NCBI GenBank assembly: GCA_026400815.1
Contig: JAPLOI010000019.1
Location: 113,463-177,462, forward strand
DNA length: 64,000 nucleotides
Direction: 5' to 3'
Origin: Alphaproteobacteria bacterium
GTDB taxonomy: Bacteria > Pseudomonadota > Alphaproteobacteria > Acetobacterales > Acetobacteraceae
Shown piece by piece: positions 50,957 to 60,059 of the stretch. Made by a program: the position numbers and the translations under genes. The notes beneath the pieces were generated by a model, which ran no database searches, was not told the DNA's origin, and saw only the letters and a program-made list of their open reading frames with translations. The number at the start of each line of letters is the position of its first letter. Position 1 is the first letter of the stretch.

Positions 50957-52027
50957 ATGAGCATGGCAGCCCCCCCCGAACCTGGCGCTGCGGCGGGCAG
51001 CCCGCCCCCCGTGCCCCTGCCGGTCCGCGTGGCGAACATCGATCGGCCGCTGCTGCACGTGGTGGTGGATACGGAGGAGGAGTTCGACTGGTCGGCGCCC
51101 TTCGCCCGCTCCAACACCGCGGTTTCGGGCATCAACGGGCTGCTTCTCGGCCACACGCTGTTCCGCCGCTACGGCATCGTGCCGGCCTACCTGCTGGACT
51201 ATCCCGTGGCGAGCGACCGCCGTGCCGTCGACGCCCTCGGCCCCTGGCTGGAGGATGGCAGCTGCCTCGTGGGTGCCCAGCTGCACACCTGGGTCACCCC
51301 GCCCTTCGAGGAGGTGGTGTGCCCGTTCAACACCTATGCCAACAACCTCCCGCCGGAGCTGGAGCGCAGCAAGCTCCAGGCCCTGACCGCGATCATCACC
51401 GAACGCTTCGGCGTCCGCCCGCTCATCTACAAGGCCGGCCGCTACGGGCTTGATGTGCGGCGCGAGCAGACGCTGCGCGACCTCGGCTACCTCGTCGATA
51501 CCTCCGTGGTGCCGTACCGCAGCTATACCGGGCTTGGCGGCGGGCCGGATTTCTTCGGCTTCCCCGACCAGCCCTTCTGGCTCAACCCCGACCGCGGCTT
51601 CCTCTACCTGCCCAGCACCCATTCGGTGTTCGGCCCGCTGCGCCCGATCTTCGGCGGGCGCAGCGCTGCGCTCATCTACCACGGCGTCGGCCTGCGCCTG
51701 CGCCTGCCCGGCCTGCTGGCGCGCACCGGCCTGCTGGAGCGCATCAGCCTCACGCCGGAAGGGGTGTCGCTGGAAGACATGTGCCGCCTCACCGCCCGGC
51801 TGCATGCGGTGGGCCACCGCGTGTTCGCGCTCTCGCTGCACTCTTCCTCCTTCGTGCCCGGCGGCTCGCCCTACACGCGCTCCGCGGAGGATCTGCGCCA
51901 GATGCTGGACCGCATCGAGCGTTTCCTGGATTTCTTCTTCGGCAAGCTGGGCGGCGAGGCCACCACCGCGATCGACCTGCTGCACCGCTTCCAGCCCGCC
52001 GCACCCGTCCCGCCGCACCGGGCTTGA
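50957..52027 (+). CDS. Polysaccharide deacetylase-like protein (WalW type)
   Basis: A 356-aa protein. HVVVDTEEEFDWSAPFARSN at residues about 32-51 is the start signature of the WalW-like deacetylase family, followed by GINGLLLGHTLFRRYGIVPA and CLVGAQLHTWVTPPFEE, then FGVRPLIYKAGRYGLDVRRE. RIFALSLHSSS-type sequence (VFALSLHSSSFVPGGSPYTR) ends the fold. It probably trims or alters polysaccharide. ATG 50957 and 50963 are both possible starts. Two bases after the GT2 gene, so they are coupled. Confidence 0.85.
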   Translation: MSMAAPPEPGAAAGSPPPVPLPVRVANIDRPLLHVVVDTEEEFDWSAPFARSNTAVSGINGLLLGHTLFRRYGIVPAYLLDYPVASDRRAVDALGPWLEDGSCLVGAQLHTWVTPPFEEVVCPFNTYANNLPPELERSKLQALTAIITERFGVRPLIYKAGRYGLDVRREQTLRDLGYLVDTSVVPYRSYTGLGGGPDFFGFPDQPFWLNPDRGFLYLPSTHSVFGPLRPIFGGRSAALIYHGVGLRLRLPGLLARTGLLERISLTPEGVSLEDMCRLTARLHAVGHRVFALSLHSSSFVPGGSPYTRSAEDLRQMLDRIERFLDFFFGKLGGEATTAIDLLHRFQPAAPVPPHRA

Positions 52028-52079
52028 GGGGCGGCCGGCGCGGCCCCACACTCCGCGGCCCCACCCGCGGAGTCGGCAC

Positions 52080-53192
52080 ATGAAGATTGCACGCATCGAG
52101 GCCTTCCAGGTGCAATGGGCGCCGGGCGACACGCCGGCCCAGCGAAGCGCCTTCGTGCGCATCCATGCCGATGATGGCCGCGTCGGCCTGGGCGAGGCCT
52201 CCCCCATGCAGGGCGGCCTGGCCTCGCTTGGCATCATCAATGCCAACATCGCCCCGGCCCTGATCGGCGCCGATCCGCTGGACCACGCGGTGATCCAGGA
52301 CCGGCTGATGCACACGCTGGTCAAGCTCGGCCCCGAAGGCGCGCTCACCGGCGCGCTGGCGGCGATCGACATCGCGCTGTGGGACCTCAAGGGCCAGCTG
52401 CTCGGCCAGCCGATCTGGAAGCTGCTTGGCGGCGCCTGGCGCACCGCGCTGCCGTTCTATTCCTCCATCGGCGGCAATGGCCGCGAACGCAGCCTGGAGG
52501 ACGTTCTGCGGATCGTGGAGAAGCGCCTGGAAGACAAGCCCGCCGCGATCAAGATCCGTTTTGACAATGACCGCGTGGACCTGGACGGCGACATCCCCGA
52601 CCACCTCGCCAAGGCCCGCGCCGTGCGCAAGCTGGTGGGGCCAGACTTCCCCTTGGCCTTTGATTCCAACAACGGATATTCGTATTCCGGCGCCATGCGC
52701 GTCGGCCGCGCGCTGGAGGAGCTGGGCTTCTGGTGGTTCGAGGAACCGATCCAGCACTACAACCGCCGCATGCTGGGCGAGCTGGCACAGCGCCTGTCGA
52801 TCACCGTTTCCACCGGCGAGCAGGACTACACGCCGTCGGCCATCGCCGAGCTGATCGATTGCGGCGTGCGCATGGTGCAGCCGGATATCGTGAAGATGGG
52901 CGGCATCACCGGCCTGCTGCGCTGCGCCGCTTTGTGCCAGGCGCACGGGGTGGAACTGGTGCCGCACCAGACCCAACCGACCATCGGCCACATGGCCAAT
53001 CTGCACATCGCCGCCACCCAGCTGCACGCCACCAAGCCGGTGGAGCTGAACGACCCCTCGCCGCGCATGCACGCCCCGTTCCGCAACCCGCCGAAGCCCG
53101 ACGCCGAGGGCCTGTTCCACCTGCCCACCACGCCTGGCCTGGGGCTGGAGATCGACGAGGCCGCACTCGCCCGGCTGCGCGTGCCCGCCTGA
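52080..53192 (+). CDS. Enolase-superfamily (mandelate racemase/MLE-type) enzyme
   Basis: A 370-aa sugar-acid dehydratase or racemase of the enolase superfamily. Metal ligands are in LAFDSNNGYSY (Asp), WWFEEPIQHYNRRM (Glu) and VSTGEQDY (Glu); the second-strand base motif reads AIKIRFDND, with Lys-x-Arg where Lys-x-Lys is usual, and a His is in LVPHQTQPTIGHM. The N-terminal capping domain starts MKIARIEAFQVQWAPGDTPA. A galactonate- or gluconate-type dehydratase is possible. It overlaps the next gene by one base (TGATG). Confidence 0.87.
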   Translation: MKIARIEAFQVQWAPGDTPAQRSAFVRIHADDGRVGLGEASPMQGGLASLGIINANIAPALIGADPLDHAVIQDRLMHTLVKLGPEGALTGALAAIDIALWDLKGQLLGQPIWKLLGGAWRTALPFYSSIGGNGRERSLEDVLRIVEKRLEDKPAAIKIRFDNDRVDLDGDIPDHLAKARAVRKLVGPDFPLAFDSNNGYSYSGAMRVGRALEELGFWWFEEPIQHYNRRMLGELAQRLSITVSTGEQDYTPSAIAELIDCGVRMVQPDIVKMGGITGLLRCAALCQAHGVELVPHQTQPTIGHMANLHIAATQLHATKPVELNDPSPRMHAPFRNPPKPDAEGLFHLPTTPGLGLEIDEAALARLRVPA

Positions 53193-53614
53193 TGCTGCAC
53201 ATGACCAAGCTGTGTGTCGGCATCAGCGATGTTGCCGATTTGCGGCGCCTGCAACAGGCGCGCGCCGCGCGCGGCGAACCCCTGCGCCACCTCACCCGCA
53301 GCTTCCCCCGCCGCGCGCAGGAGATCCTGGATGGCGGCTCGCTCTACTGGGTCATTGCCGGTGCCACCGTAGTGCGCCAGCGCGTGATCGACATCCAGGA
53401 AGCCGCCTACGACGACGGCTCCAAATGTGCCGCGCTGTTCTTCGATGCCGAGCTGGTGCCGGTGGCGGCCCGCGCGACCAAGCCGTTCCAGGGCTGGCGC
53501 TACCTCGACCCCGCTGCCGCCCCCGTGGACCTCGGTGCCACCGCCACGGCGGAGGGCAGCGAAGCCCTGCCGCCGCAGCTGCGGCGCGAGTTGGAATCGC
53601 TGGGGCTGCTCTGA
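53192..53614 (+). CDS. DUF1489 family protein
   Basis: A 140-aa protein starting MLHMTKLCVGISDVADLRRL. It matches the DUF1489 pattern: TKLCVGISD near the start, LTRSFPRRAQEILDGGSLYW, VIAGATVVRQRVIDIQ and PFQGWRYLDPAAAP. The family is widespread in alphaproteobacteria with no assigned activity. The start overlaps the stop of the enolase-superfamily gene by one base. No signal peptide. Confidence 0.85.
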   Translation: MLHMTKLCVGISDVADLRRLQQARAARGEPLRHLTRSFPRRAQEILDGGSLYWVIAGATVVRQRVIDIQEAAYDDGSKCAALFFDAELVPVAARATKPFQGWRYLDPAAAPVDLGATATAEGSEALPPQLRRELESLGLL

Positions 53615-53801
53615 CCCCACACCTGTGACCTTTCGGCCACGGTTCCCATCGTTTCACACACAGCGCCCTGCGGCCCGCAGCGCGGCCTTGCACCGTGTTT
53701 GCGGTTCCTTTACATGTCTTTTTAGTAAGATACAGCCCGCAGTTCGCGCACTACCTGATCATAGGATCCGGTACGGCGCGTTTGGGCCCGGAGCACCACC
53801 C

Positions 53802-53984
53802 ATGTTCTCCCGCCGCAGCCTGTTCGTCGCCCTGGGCCTTGCCCTGCCGCTCGCCGCTGCCGGCACGGCCGAGGCCGCCACCGGCGCCACCCGCCGCCGC
53901 CGCTCCGGCAAGGCCACCGCCGCCGCCAAGCCGCGCCGCCAGCGCCGCGCCGAGGCCGAGACCACCCAGCCCGCCAAGAGCTGA
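53802..53984 (+). CDS. Small secreted Ala/Arg-rich protein
   Basis: A 60-aa protein with a signal peptide, MFSRRSLFVALGLALPLAAA, and likely cut in TAEAATG. The rest is a basic Ala/Arg/Lys tail (RRRRSGKATAAAKPRRQRRA). No ribosome site stands out, but GGAGCACCACCC lies before the ATG. Could be a periplasmic basic peptide. The preceding 187-bp gap is otherwise without features. Confidence 0.5.
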   Translation: MFSRRSLFVALGLALPLAAAGTAEAATGATRRRRSGKATAAAKPRRQRRAEAETTQPAKS

Positions 53985-54060
53985 CCACCCGCCGGTTGGC
54001 CGCGGCGCGCAGCACAGCCTGCCGCGGCCGACCACCCTCACCTCCCCACCGGAGGGGCGG

Positions 54061-55578
54061 ATGGCGCGGATGCGCGCGATGTTCGGCTTGGCGATGGCTC
54101 TGGCCCTTCTGGCCGGGCCCAGCCACGCCCAGAAATCCGCCGATACGCTGCGCATCGCCTGGCGCGATGCCGTTACCAACCTCGATCCCTACTACAACCA
54201 GCAGCGCACCGGGCTGATCCTGGCGCACCACCTGTTCGACGGGCTGGTGCACCGCGACCCCGAAACCTTCACCCTGCGCCCGCTGCTCGCCACCGCCTGG
54301 CGCTACATCGACGACATCACGCTGGAATTCGAGCTGCGCCGCGGCGTGACCTTCCACGACGGCAGCCCCTTCACGGCCGACGACGTGGTGTACACCGTCG
54401 CCACCATCCTGGCCGACCCAGACATCTCCGTGCCCAGCAACTTCACCTGGCTGGAAGCGGCGGAGAAGGTCGATAGCCATCGCGTGCGCCTCAAGCTCAA
54501 GCGGGTCTTCCCCGCCGCCATCGAATACGTCGCCATGGTGCTGCCGATCTGGCCGCAGGCGGCGCGCGAGGCCATGGGGGCGAAGTCCTTCGCGGAGGCC
54601 CCGGTTGGTGCCGGCCCCTACCGCCTCACTGGCCGCGAAGGCTATCGCCGCCTGCTGCTGGAGCGCTTCGAGGGCTACTACGCAGACAGCCCCAAGGGCC
54701 GCCCTGCGATCGCCAAGCTGCAGATCGACCAGGTGCCGAATGCCGCCAGCGAGCTGGAAGGGCTGCTCGCCGGCCGCACCGATTGGATCTGGAACTTCCT
54801 CGCCGAATCCAGCGACGCCATCGCCCGCACCCCGGGGCTGGCCGCGCTGCGCGCCGAGAGCATGCGCATCGGCTACCTCTCGCTCGATGCCGCCGGGCGC
54901 ACCGGGGCCGCCAATCCGCTCACGCAGCAGAAGGTCCGCCAGGCGATCTTCCATGCCATCGACCGGCAGGCTTTCGTGCGCCAGGTGGTGCAGGGCGGCT
55001 CGCGCGTGCCAGAGGCGCCGTGCTTCCCCACCCAGTTCGGCTGCGAGGCCGCCGCCGCCGTACGTTACGATTACAACCCCACCCGCGCCCGGCAATTGCT
55101 GGCTGAGGCCGGCTACCCCGACGGGTTCGACACGGAGCTGGTGACCTATGCGCTGCCGCAATGGTCGGCGGCGATCCAGACCTACCTCGCCGCCATCGGC
55201 ATCCGTGCCCGCATCACCCAGCGCCCGGTGGCCGCGGTGGTGCGCCAGACGCTGGATGGGGACGTGCCCGTTGGCCAGCTTGCCTGGGGCAGCTTCTCGA
55301 TCAACGATGTCTCGGCGATCCTGCCCTTCCTGTTCACCGGCGGCGGCAACGACTACAGCCGCGACCCCGCCCTGGCCACGCTGGTCACCCAGGGCGGCGC
55401 CAGCACCAATCCGAACGATCGGCGCCGCTACTACAGCCAGGCGATCCGGCTGATCAGCGAGCAGGCCTACCTCGTGCCGCTGAACACCTATGTCACCACC
55501 TACGGCCTCAGCCGCAGCCTGGCCTTCCGCCCCTACCCCGATGAGCTGCCGCGGTTCTATCTCGCCTTCTGGCGCTAG
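54061..55578 (+). CDS. ABC transporter substrate-binding protein, family 5 (peptide/nickel type)
   Basis: A 505-aa periplasmic binding protein with a signal peptide (MFGLAMALALLAGPSHAQ). It carries DTLRIAWRDAVTNLDPYYNQ, the family motif YTVATILADPDISVPSNFTW, RGVTFHDGSPFTADDVVY, PVGAGPYRL and YNPTRARQLLAEAGYPDGFD, the standard family 5 order. GGAGGGGCGG lies before the ATG. No permease or ATPase genes follow in the window; an amidase gene comes next on the same strand, so it may act on an amide-bearing substrate (inference). Confidence 0.92.
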   Translation: MARMRAMFGLAMALALLAGPSHAQKSADTLRIAWRDAVTNLDPYYNQQRTGLILAHHLFDGLVHRDPETFTLRPLLATAWRYIDDITLEFELRRGVTFHDGSPFTADDVVYTVATILADPDISVPSNFTWLEAAEKVDSHRVRLKLKRVFPAAIEYVAMVLPIWPQAAREAMGAKSFAEAPVGAGPYRLTGREGYRRLLLERFEGYYADSPKGRPAIAKLQIDQVPNAASELEGLLAGRTDWIWNFLAESSDAIARTPGLAALRAESMRIGYLSLDAAGRTGAANPLTQQKVRQAIFHAIDRQAFVRQVVQGGSRVPEAPCFPTQFGCEAAAAVRYDYNPTRARQLLAEAGYPDGFDTELVTYALPQWSAAIQTYLAAIGIRARITQRPVAAVVRQTLDGDVPVGQLAWGSFSINDVSAILPFLFTGGGNDYSRDPALATLVTQGGASTNPNDRRRYYSQAIRLISEQAYLVPLNTYVTTYGLSRSLAFRPYPDELPRFYLAFWR

Positions 55579-55651
55579 GCGCCGGGGGCCTTCTGGCGCT
55601 GACCGGCATTTCGCGCTGTGATGCTGCCGGCATTCCAGGAAGGAGCGCGCG

Positions 55652-57124
55652 ATGAGCACGGTGATGGGTTGGGACGAATGGGTGCGCCACGACGCCACCT
55701 CCCTCGCAGGCCTCGTGCGCCAGGGCCAGGTCACCCCGGCTGAACTCGCCGCCCAGGTGGCCGAGGGGATCGCGAAGGTCGACCCTGCCATCAACGCCGT
55801 GGTGGAGGTGTTCGCCGATGTCGTGGCCGATCCGCTGAAGGATGGCATGAATGCCGCTGGCCCCTTCGCCGGCGTGCCGTATCTGATGAAGGATCTCGGC
55901 CCCACCCTGGCCGGCCGCAAGCAGGAGATGGGCGCGCTGCTGATGATGGGCCACGTCGCGCAGGAGGATGCCTTCCTCACCACCAAAATCCGCCAGGCCG
56001 GGCTCAACATCATGGGCCGCACCACCACGCCGGAATTCGGCACCTGCGGCTCGGTGGAGAACGAGCGTGTGTACGTCTCGAAGAATCCGTGGGACCAGGC
56101 CTACACCACCGGCGGCTCCTCGGCCGGCACCGGGGCGGCGGTGGCCGCCGGCGTGCTGCCGATCGGCCATGCCAGCGATGGCGGCGGCTCCATCCGCATC
56201 CCGGCTGGGATCAACGGCAATATCGGCCTCAAGCCCTCGCGCGGCGTGTTCTCCTCCGCGCCGAACGGCTCGGACCTGATGGCGCTGGTCTCCACCCAGG
56301 GCTGCCATTCCCGCACCATCCGCGACACGGCACTGTTCCACGATGCCTGCCGCGGCGGGGCCCCCGGGGAGTTCATGCCGTTCTGGTCGCCGCCCGAGCC
56401 CTATGCCGCGCTGGTGCAGCGCGATCCGCGCCCGCTGCGCATCGCGCTGTCGCATGAGTGGGGCGACTACAAGGCCACCCCGCATATTGCGGCGGAGCTG
56501 GAAAAGGCCGGCAAGTTCCTCGAATCCCTCGGCCACGACGTGTCGTGGGAGACGCCGGAGGTGGATTTCCGCGCCGGCTACGCCGCGCAGACCACCTGCT
56601 ACATCACCAACATCGCCCAGAACGTCGCCCGGCTGTCGCGCCTGCGTGGCCATGCCAGCCCGCCGCGCGAGCTGATCGAGCCGATGAACTGGCGCATCTG
56701 GGAATACGGCCGCGACCTGTCGTATGGCGTGCGAGCGGACATGCAGGCGGCGTTCAACAGCACCAGCCGCGCCTTCGGCCAGTTCCTCACCGAGTGGGAC
56801 GTGATCCTGACGCCGATCTCCACGGCAACGACGCATCGGCGTGGCACGATGGACTACCTGACGCTGAACGACACCGACACGCCGCTGGCCTGGTTCGAGA
56901 AGCTGTGGGGCATGTACGCCTACACCCCGCTGGCCAACCTCACCGGCATGCCGGGGCTGTCGCTGCCGATGGCGGCGCACGAGAACGGCCTGCCGCTCGG
57001 CATCCAGGCGCTGGCGGCCCAGGGCAATGACGGGTTGTTGCTGCAACTGGGCGCGCAGATCGAACGCGCATTGGGGGGCAAGTGGAATGGCGGGCGCGTG
57101 CCCGGGGTCCACGTCACCCGCTAG
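55652..57124 (+). CDS. Amidase, amidase-signature family
   Basis: A 490-aa amidase. The catalytic Lys is in VPYLMKDLGPTLAG, and the Ser-Ser-Lys signature follows as TTGGSSAGTGAAVAAGVLPI with GHASDGGGSIRIPAGINGNI. The C-terminal part has GMPGLSLPMAAHENGLPLGI as usual. AGGAAGGAGCG lies just before the ATG at 55652. Its stop directly abuts the clpS stop from the other strand. Substrate unknown; the peptide-type binding protein upstream may supply it. Confidence 0.93.
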   Translation: MSTVMGWDEWVRHDATSLAGLVRQGQVTPAELAAQVAEGIAKVDPAINAVVEVFADVVADPLKDGMNAAGPFAGVPYLMKDLGPTLAGRKQEMGALLMMGHVAQEDAFLTTKIRQAGLNIMGRTTTPEFGTCGSVENERVYVSKNPWDQAYTTGGSSAGTGAAVAAGVLPIGHASDGGGSIRIPAGINGNIGLKPSRGVFSSAPNGSDLMALVSTQGCHSRTIRDTALFHDACRGGAPGEFMPFWSPPEPYAALVQRDPRPLRIALSHEWGDYKATPHIAAELEKAGKFLESLGHDVSWETPEVDFRAGYAAQTTCYITNIAQNVARLSRLRGHASPPRELIEPMNWRIWEYGRDLSYGVRADMQAAFNSTSRAFGQFLTEWDVILTPISTATTHRRGTMDYLTLNDTDTPLAWFEKLWGMYAYTPLANLTGMPGLSLPMAAHENGLPLGIQALAAQGNDGLLLQLGAQIERALGGKWNGGRVPGVHVTR

Positions 57125-57430
57125 CTATTCTTCCGGCTCGGTCGTGAATGTCAGCGGGTGCCCGGCCTTGCGGCCGGCATCCGTGGCGCGGGTCGCCTTG
57201 GTTTCGGCCACGTCGCGGGTGAACACCGCCACCACGCAAGCGCCGCGCTGGTGGGCGGTCATCATCACGCGGCTGGCGCTGCCCTCGTTCATGCCGAACT
57301 CGCCCTTCAGCACCCGCACCACGAACTCGCGCGGGGTGTAGTCGTCGTTCAGCAGGATCACCTTGTGCAGCTTCGGCCGCTCGGTCTTGGGCAGGACCGT
57401 GGTGGTGGGGGCAGTGGTGGTTTCTGGCAT
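57125..57430 (-). CDS. clpS: ATP-dependent Clp protease adaptor ClpS
   Basis: ClpS binds N-degron substrates and passes them to ClpAP. The 101-aa product has a flexible Thr/Pro N-terminus and then VILLNDDYTPREFVVRVLKG, the N-degron pocket, with MNEGSASRVMMTAHQRGACV and VFTRDVAETKATRATDAGRK. This is the family length. No clpA lies next to it in this window. Start ATG 57430. Confidence 0.95.
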   Translation of the reverse strand: MPETTTAPTTTVLPKTERPKLHKVILLNDDYTPREFVVRVLKGEFGMNEGSASRVMMTAHQRGACVVAVFTRDVAETKATRATDAGRKAGHPLTFTTEPEE

Positions 57431-57609
57431 CGCGGCGGAGGCTCCGGCAGCGCAGTGGCCGCCGGTATATCGGTCTGCCGCGGCCCATCGCAACACGCGG
57501 CTGCGATCTTCGTTGCAGCGGGGATCCTGGCGGCCTGCCTTGCCACAAGGGCACGGGCTCGGGCGCAGGACATCGCGCTGGGGCTGGCCGACACGCCGCG
57601 GGCGGGGGG

Positions 57610-58821
57610 TTACATGCCGGCGAACGAGCGGCGCAGCAGAAGCCCCTGCACGGCGCCCATCAGGGCGAGCTGGGCGGCACAGGCGAGGAAGGGGATCTCC
57701 CAGCCCCAGTGCGGCACGGCGGCGGCGAACAGGGTGGGGCCGATCACGTAGCCCATGAAGCAGAGCATGGTGGAGCCGGCCGTGGCATCGGCCACGCCGC
57801 CGGGGGCGGCGAGGCGGGCGACTTCGGCGAGGTAGATGCCGTTCCAGGAGGCGCCGAAGAAACCGGCGATGGCGGCCAGGGTGGCGACCCACCAGAGCGG
57901 GGCGTCGGACGGCATCAGGGCATAGGCGGCAGCGGCGGCGGCGGCGAGGAAGGCCTGCACGACGAGGTTCGCCGCGGCGTGGCCGGTGCGGTCGGCGACC
58001 CAGCCGAGCAAGATGCGGGCGATGGTGCCGGCGGCTTGCAGGCAGGCGAAGGCGAGGCCGGCGGCGGCGAGGCTCAGGCCGCGCTGTGTGAGGAAGGTGA
58101 CGGAGAAGCTGAACAGCGCCCCCTGCAGCACGGCGAAGGAGAAGGCGAGTGCCGTCAGCGGCAGCAGGGCGGGGGAGCGGGCCAGGGCGCGGAACGGGGC
58201 GGCGAGGTTGCGGCGGCTGAACAGCACGCGGGGGTGGACGGAGGCGGTGCGGTCGCGGTCGGCATCGAGCGAGCGGCGCAGCGGGTTGGTGGCGAGCACG
58301 CAGAGCAGGCCGGCGACGATGGCGACGGTGAGGGCGGGCACGCCACCATAGAGCGTGGCGATGGGGGCGATGATCAGGCCGGCGAGAGCACCACCGGCGG
58401 GTGCGCCGGCCTGCTTGATGGAGAAGATCAGCGAGCGGTGGGCGGGCGGCGCGGTGGCCTGCAGCATGCGGCTGCCGGCGGGGGGCGTGGGTCCGTAGCC
58501 GGTGCCCATCAGCAGCGCGCCGGCGAGCAAGGCGGGCCAGGTGCCGATGGCGGCGACGGCCAGGCCAAGGACGGCGATGGCGGTGCCGAGCTGCAGGCTG
58601 GCGACGGGGCCGAGGCGGGCGAGGATGGGTGCGCCGAAGGCCATGTAGGCGATGGAGGCGAAGGAGGAGAGCGAGGACAGATTGCCGATCCGCTCCGGCG
58701 CCACGCCGGCCGAGGCGGTGAGTAGGGGGGCGAGCACCGGCAGGGACTGGCCCATGAAGGTGGAGATGGTCTGCGCCAGCATCGCGGCGCCGAGGGCTTG
58801 CAGCCAGAGCGGGAATTTCAT
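57610..58821 (-). CDS. MFS transporter
   Basis: A 403-aa permease with about twelve hydrophobic helices and few polar residues. SLPVLAPLLTASAGVAPERI and AYMAFGAPILARLGPVASLQ cover helices 1-3; GYGPTPPAGSRMLQATAPPA and IFSIKQAGAPAGGALAGLII lie around helices 4-5; the second half begins near FRALARSPALLPLTALAFSF. It resembles CynX/NimT-like members. Substrate unknown. The region between clpS and it (57431-57609) shows no clear gene. Confidence 0.9.
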   Translation of the reverse strand: MKFPLWLQALGAAMLAQTISTFMGQSLPVLAPLLTASAGVAPERIGNLSSLSSFASIAYMAFGAPILARLGPVASLQLGTAIAVLGLAVAAIGTWPALLAGALLMGTGYGPTPPAGSRMLQATAPPAHRSLIFSIKQAGAPAGGALAGLIIAPIATLYGGVPALTVAIVAGLLCVLATNPLRRSLDADRDRTASVHPRVLFSRRNLAAPFRALARSPALLPLTALAFSFAVLQGALFSFSVTFLTQRGLSLAAAGLAFACLQAAGTIARILLGWVADRTGHAAANLVVQAFLAAAAAAAYALMPSDAPLWWVATLAAIAGFFGASWNGIYLAEVARLAAPGGVADATAGSTMLCFMGYVIGPTLFAAAVPHWGWEIPFLACAAQLALMGAVQGLLLRRSFAGM

Positions 58822-58937
58822 TCGCGGCACGGTGCGGCGGCATTCCGGTGCGGTCAACCGGCGGGATTGATCGCGATCAAGGCATGGCACCGAAGGGCGT
58901 GCGAGGCGTTGCATCGGCAGCAACGCAGGAGGACGCC

Positions 58938-60014
58938 ATGGCCAAGCGCATGAGGGCCGCCGTGTTCGTGGAACCCGGTCGGATCGTGCTGGACGAGAAG
59001 CCCATTCCGGAGCCGGGTCCGCTGGATGCGCTGATGCGGATCACGACCACGACGATCTGCGGCACGGATGTTCATATCCTGAAGGGCGAGTACCCGGTGG
59101 CGAGGGGGCTGATGATCGGGCACGAGCCGGTGGGGGTGATCGAGAAGCTGGGCTCGGCGGTGCAGGGGTATCGCGAGGGGCAGCGGGTGATCGCCGGCGC
59201 CATCACGCCCAGCGGGCATTCGGCGGCGTGTTTGTGCGGGTGCCTTTCCCAGGACGGGACGGGGACGAAGCACGGGTTCAAGGCCATGGGCGGGTGGCGG
59301 TTCGGCAATACGATCGATGGGTGCCAGGCGGAATACGTGCTGGTGCCCGATGCGATGGTGAATCTGGCGCCGGTGCCGGATGAGCTGACCGACGAGCAGG
59401 TGCTGATGTGCCCGGACATCATGTCCACCGGGTTTTCCGGGGCGGAACGTGGCGGCATTCGGATCGGCGATTGCGTGGCGGTGTTTGCGCAGGGGCCGAT
59501 CGGGTTGTGTGCCACGGCCGGGGCGAAGCTGATGGGGGCGACGACGATCATCGGCGTGGACGGGATCGGCAAGCGGTTGACGATGGCGCGGGCGGTGGGG
59601 GCGGATGTGGTGATCGACTTCCATGGGGTGGACCCGGTGGAGGAGATCATGCGGATCACCGATGGGCGCGGGGTGGATGTGGCGATCGAGGCGTTGGGGA
59701 CGCAGCAGACCTTCGAAAGCGCGTTGCGGGTGTTGCGGCCGGGCGGGACGCTTTCGAGCCTGGGGGTGTATTCGACCGATCTGCGGATTCCGCTGGGGGC
59801 GTTCGCGGCAGGGCTGGGGGACCATACGATCGTGACGACGCTGTGCCCGGGCGGGAAGGAGCGGATGCGGCGTTTGATGGAGGTGATCCGCAGCGGGCGG
59901 GTGGATCTGACGCCGATGGTGACGCACCGGTTCAAGCTGGATGACATCGAGGCGGCGTATGAGCTGTTCAGCCACCAGCGGGATGGGGTGCTGAAGGTGG
60001 CGATCACGCCTTAG
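58938..60014 (+). CDS. Zinc-dependent alcohol dehydrogenase (MDR family)
   Basis: A 358-aa medium-chain dehydrogenase. Catalytic zinc ligands are in TTICGTDVHILKGEYP and MIGHEPVGVIEKLG; the structural-zinc loop is partial (AACLCGCLSQDGTG). The NAD motif is GPIGLCATAGAKLMGATTII. LRPGGTLSSLGVYS and IPLGAFAAGLGDHTIVTTLC follow. It resembles Clostridium/Thermoanaerobacter-type isopropanol dehydrogenases (LMIGHEPVGVIEKLGSAV, GFKAMGGWRFGNTIDGCQAE). GCAGGAGG lies before the ATG. Divergent from the MFS gene with 116 bp between starts. Confidence 0.92.
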   Translation: MAKRMRAAVFVEPGRIVLDEKPIPEPGPLDALMRITTTTICGTDVHILKGEYPVARGLMIGHEPVGVIEKLGSAVQGYREGQRVIAGAITPSGHSAACLCGCLSQDGTGTKHGFKAMGGWRFGNTIDGCQAEYVLVPDAMVNLAPVPDELTDEQVLMCPDIMSTGFSGAERGGIRIGDCVAVFAQGPIGLCATAGAKLMGATTIIGVDGIGKRLTMARAVGADVVIDFHGVDPVEEIMRITDGRGVDVAIEALGTQQTFESALRVLRPGGTLSSLGVYSTDLRIPLGAFAAGLGDHTIVTTLCPGGKERMRRLMEVIRSGRVDLTPMVTHRFKLDDIEAAYELFSHQRDGVLKVAITP

Positions 60015-60059
60015 CGGAATTTTCTGTTATCGGAACAAAAAGGCCGCGGCTGGGGGTGC

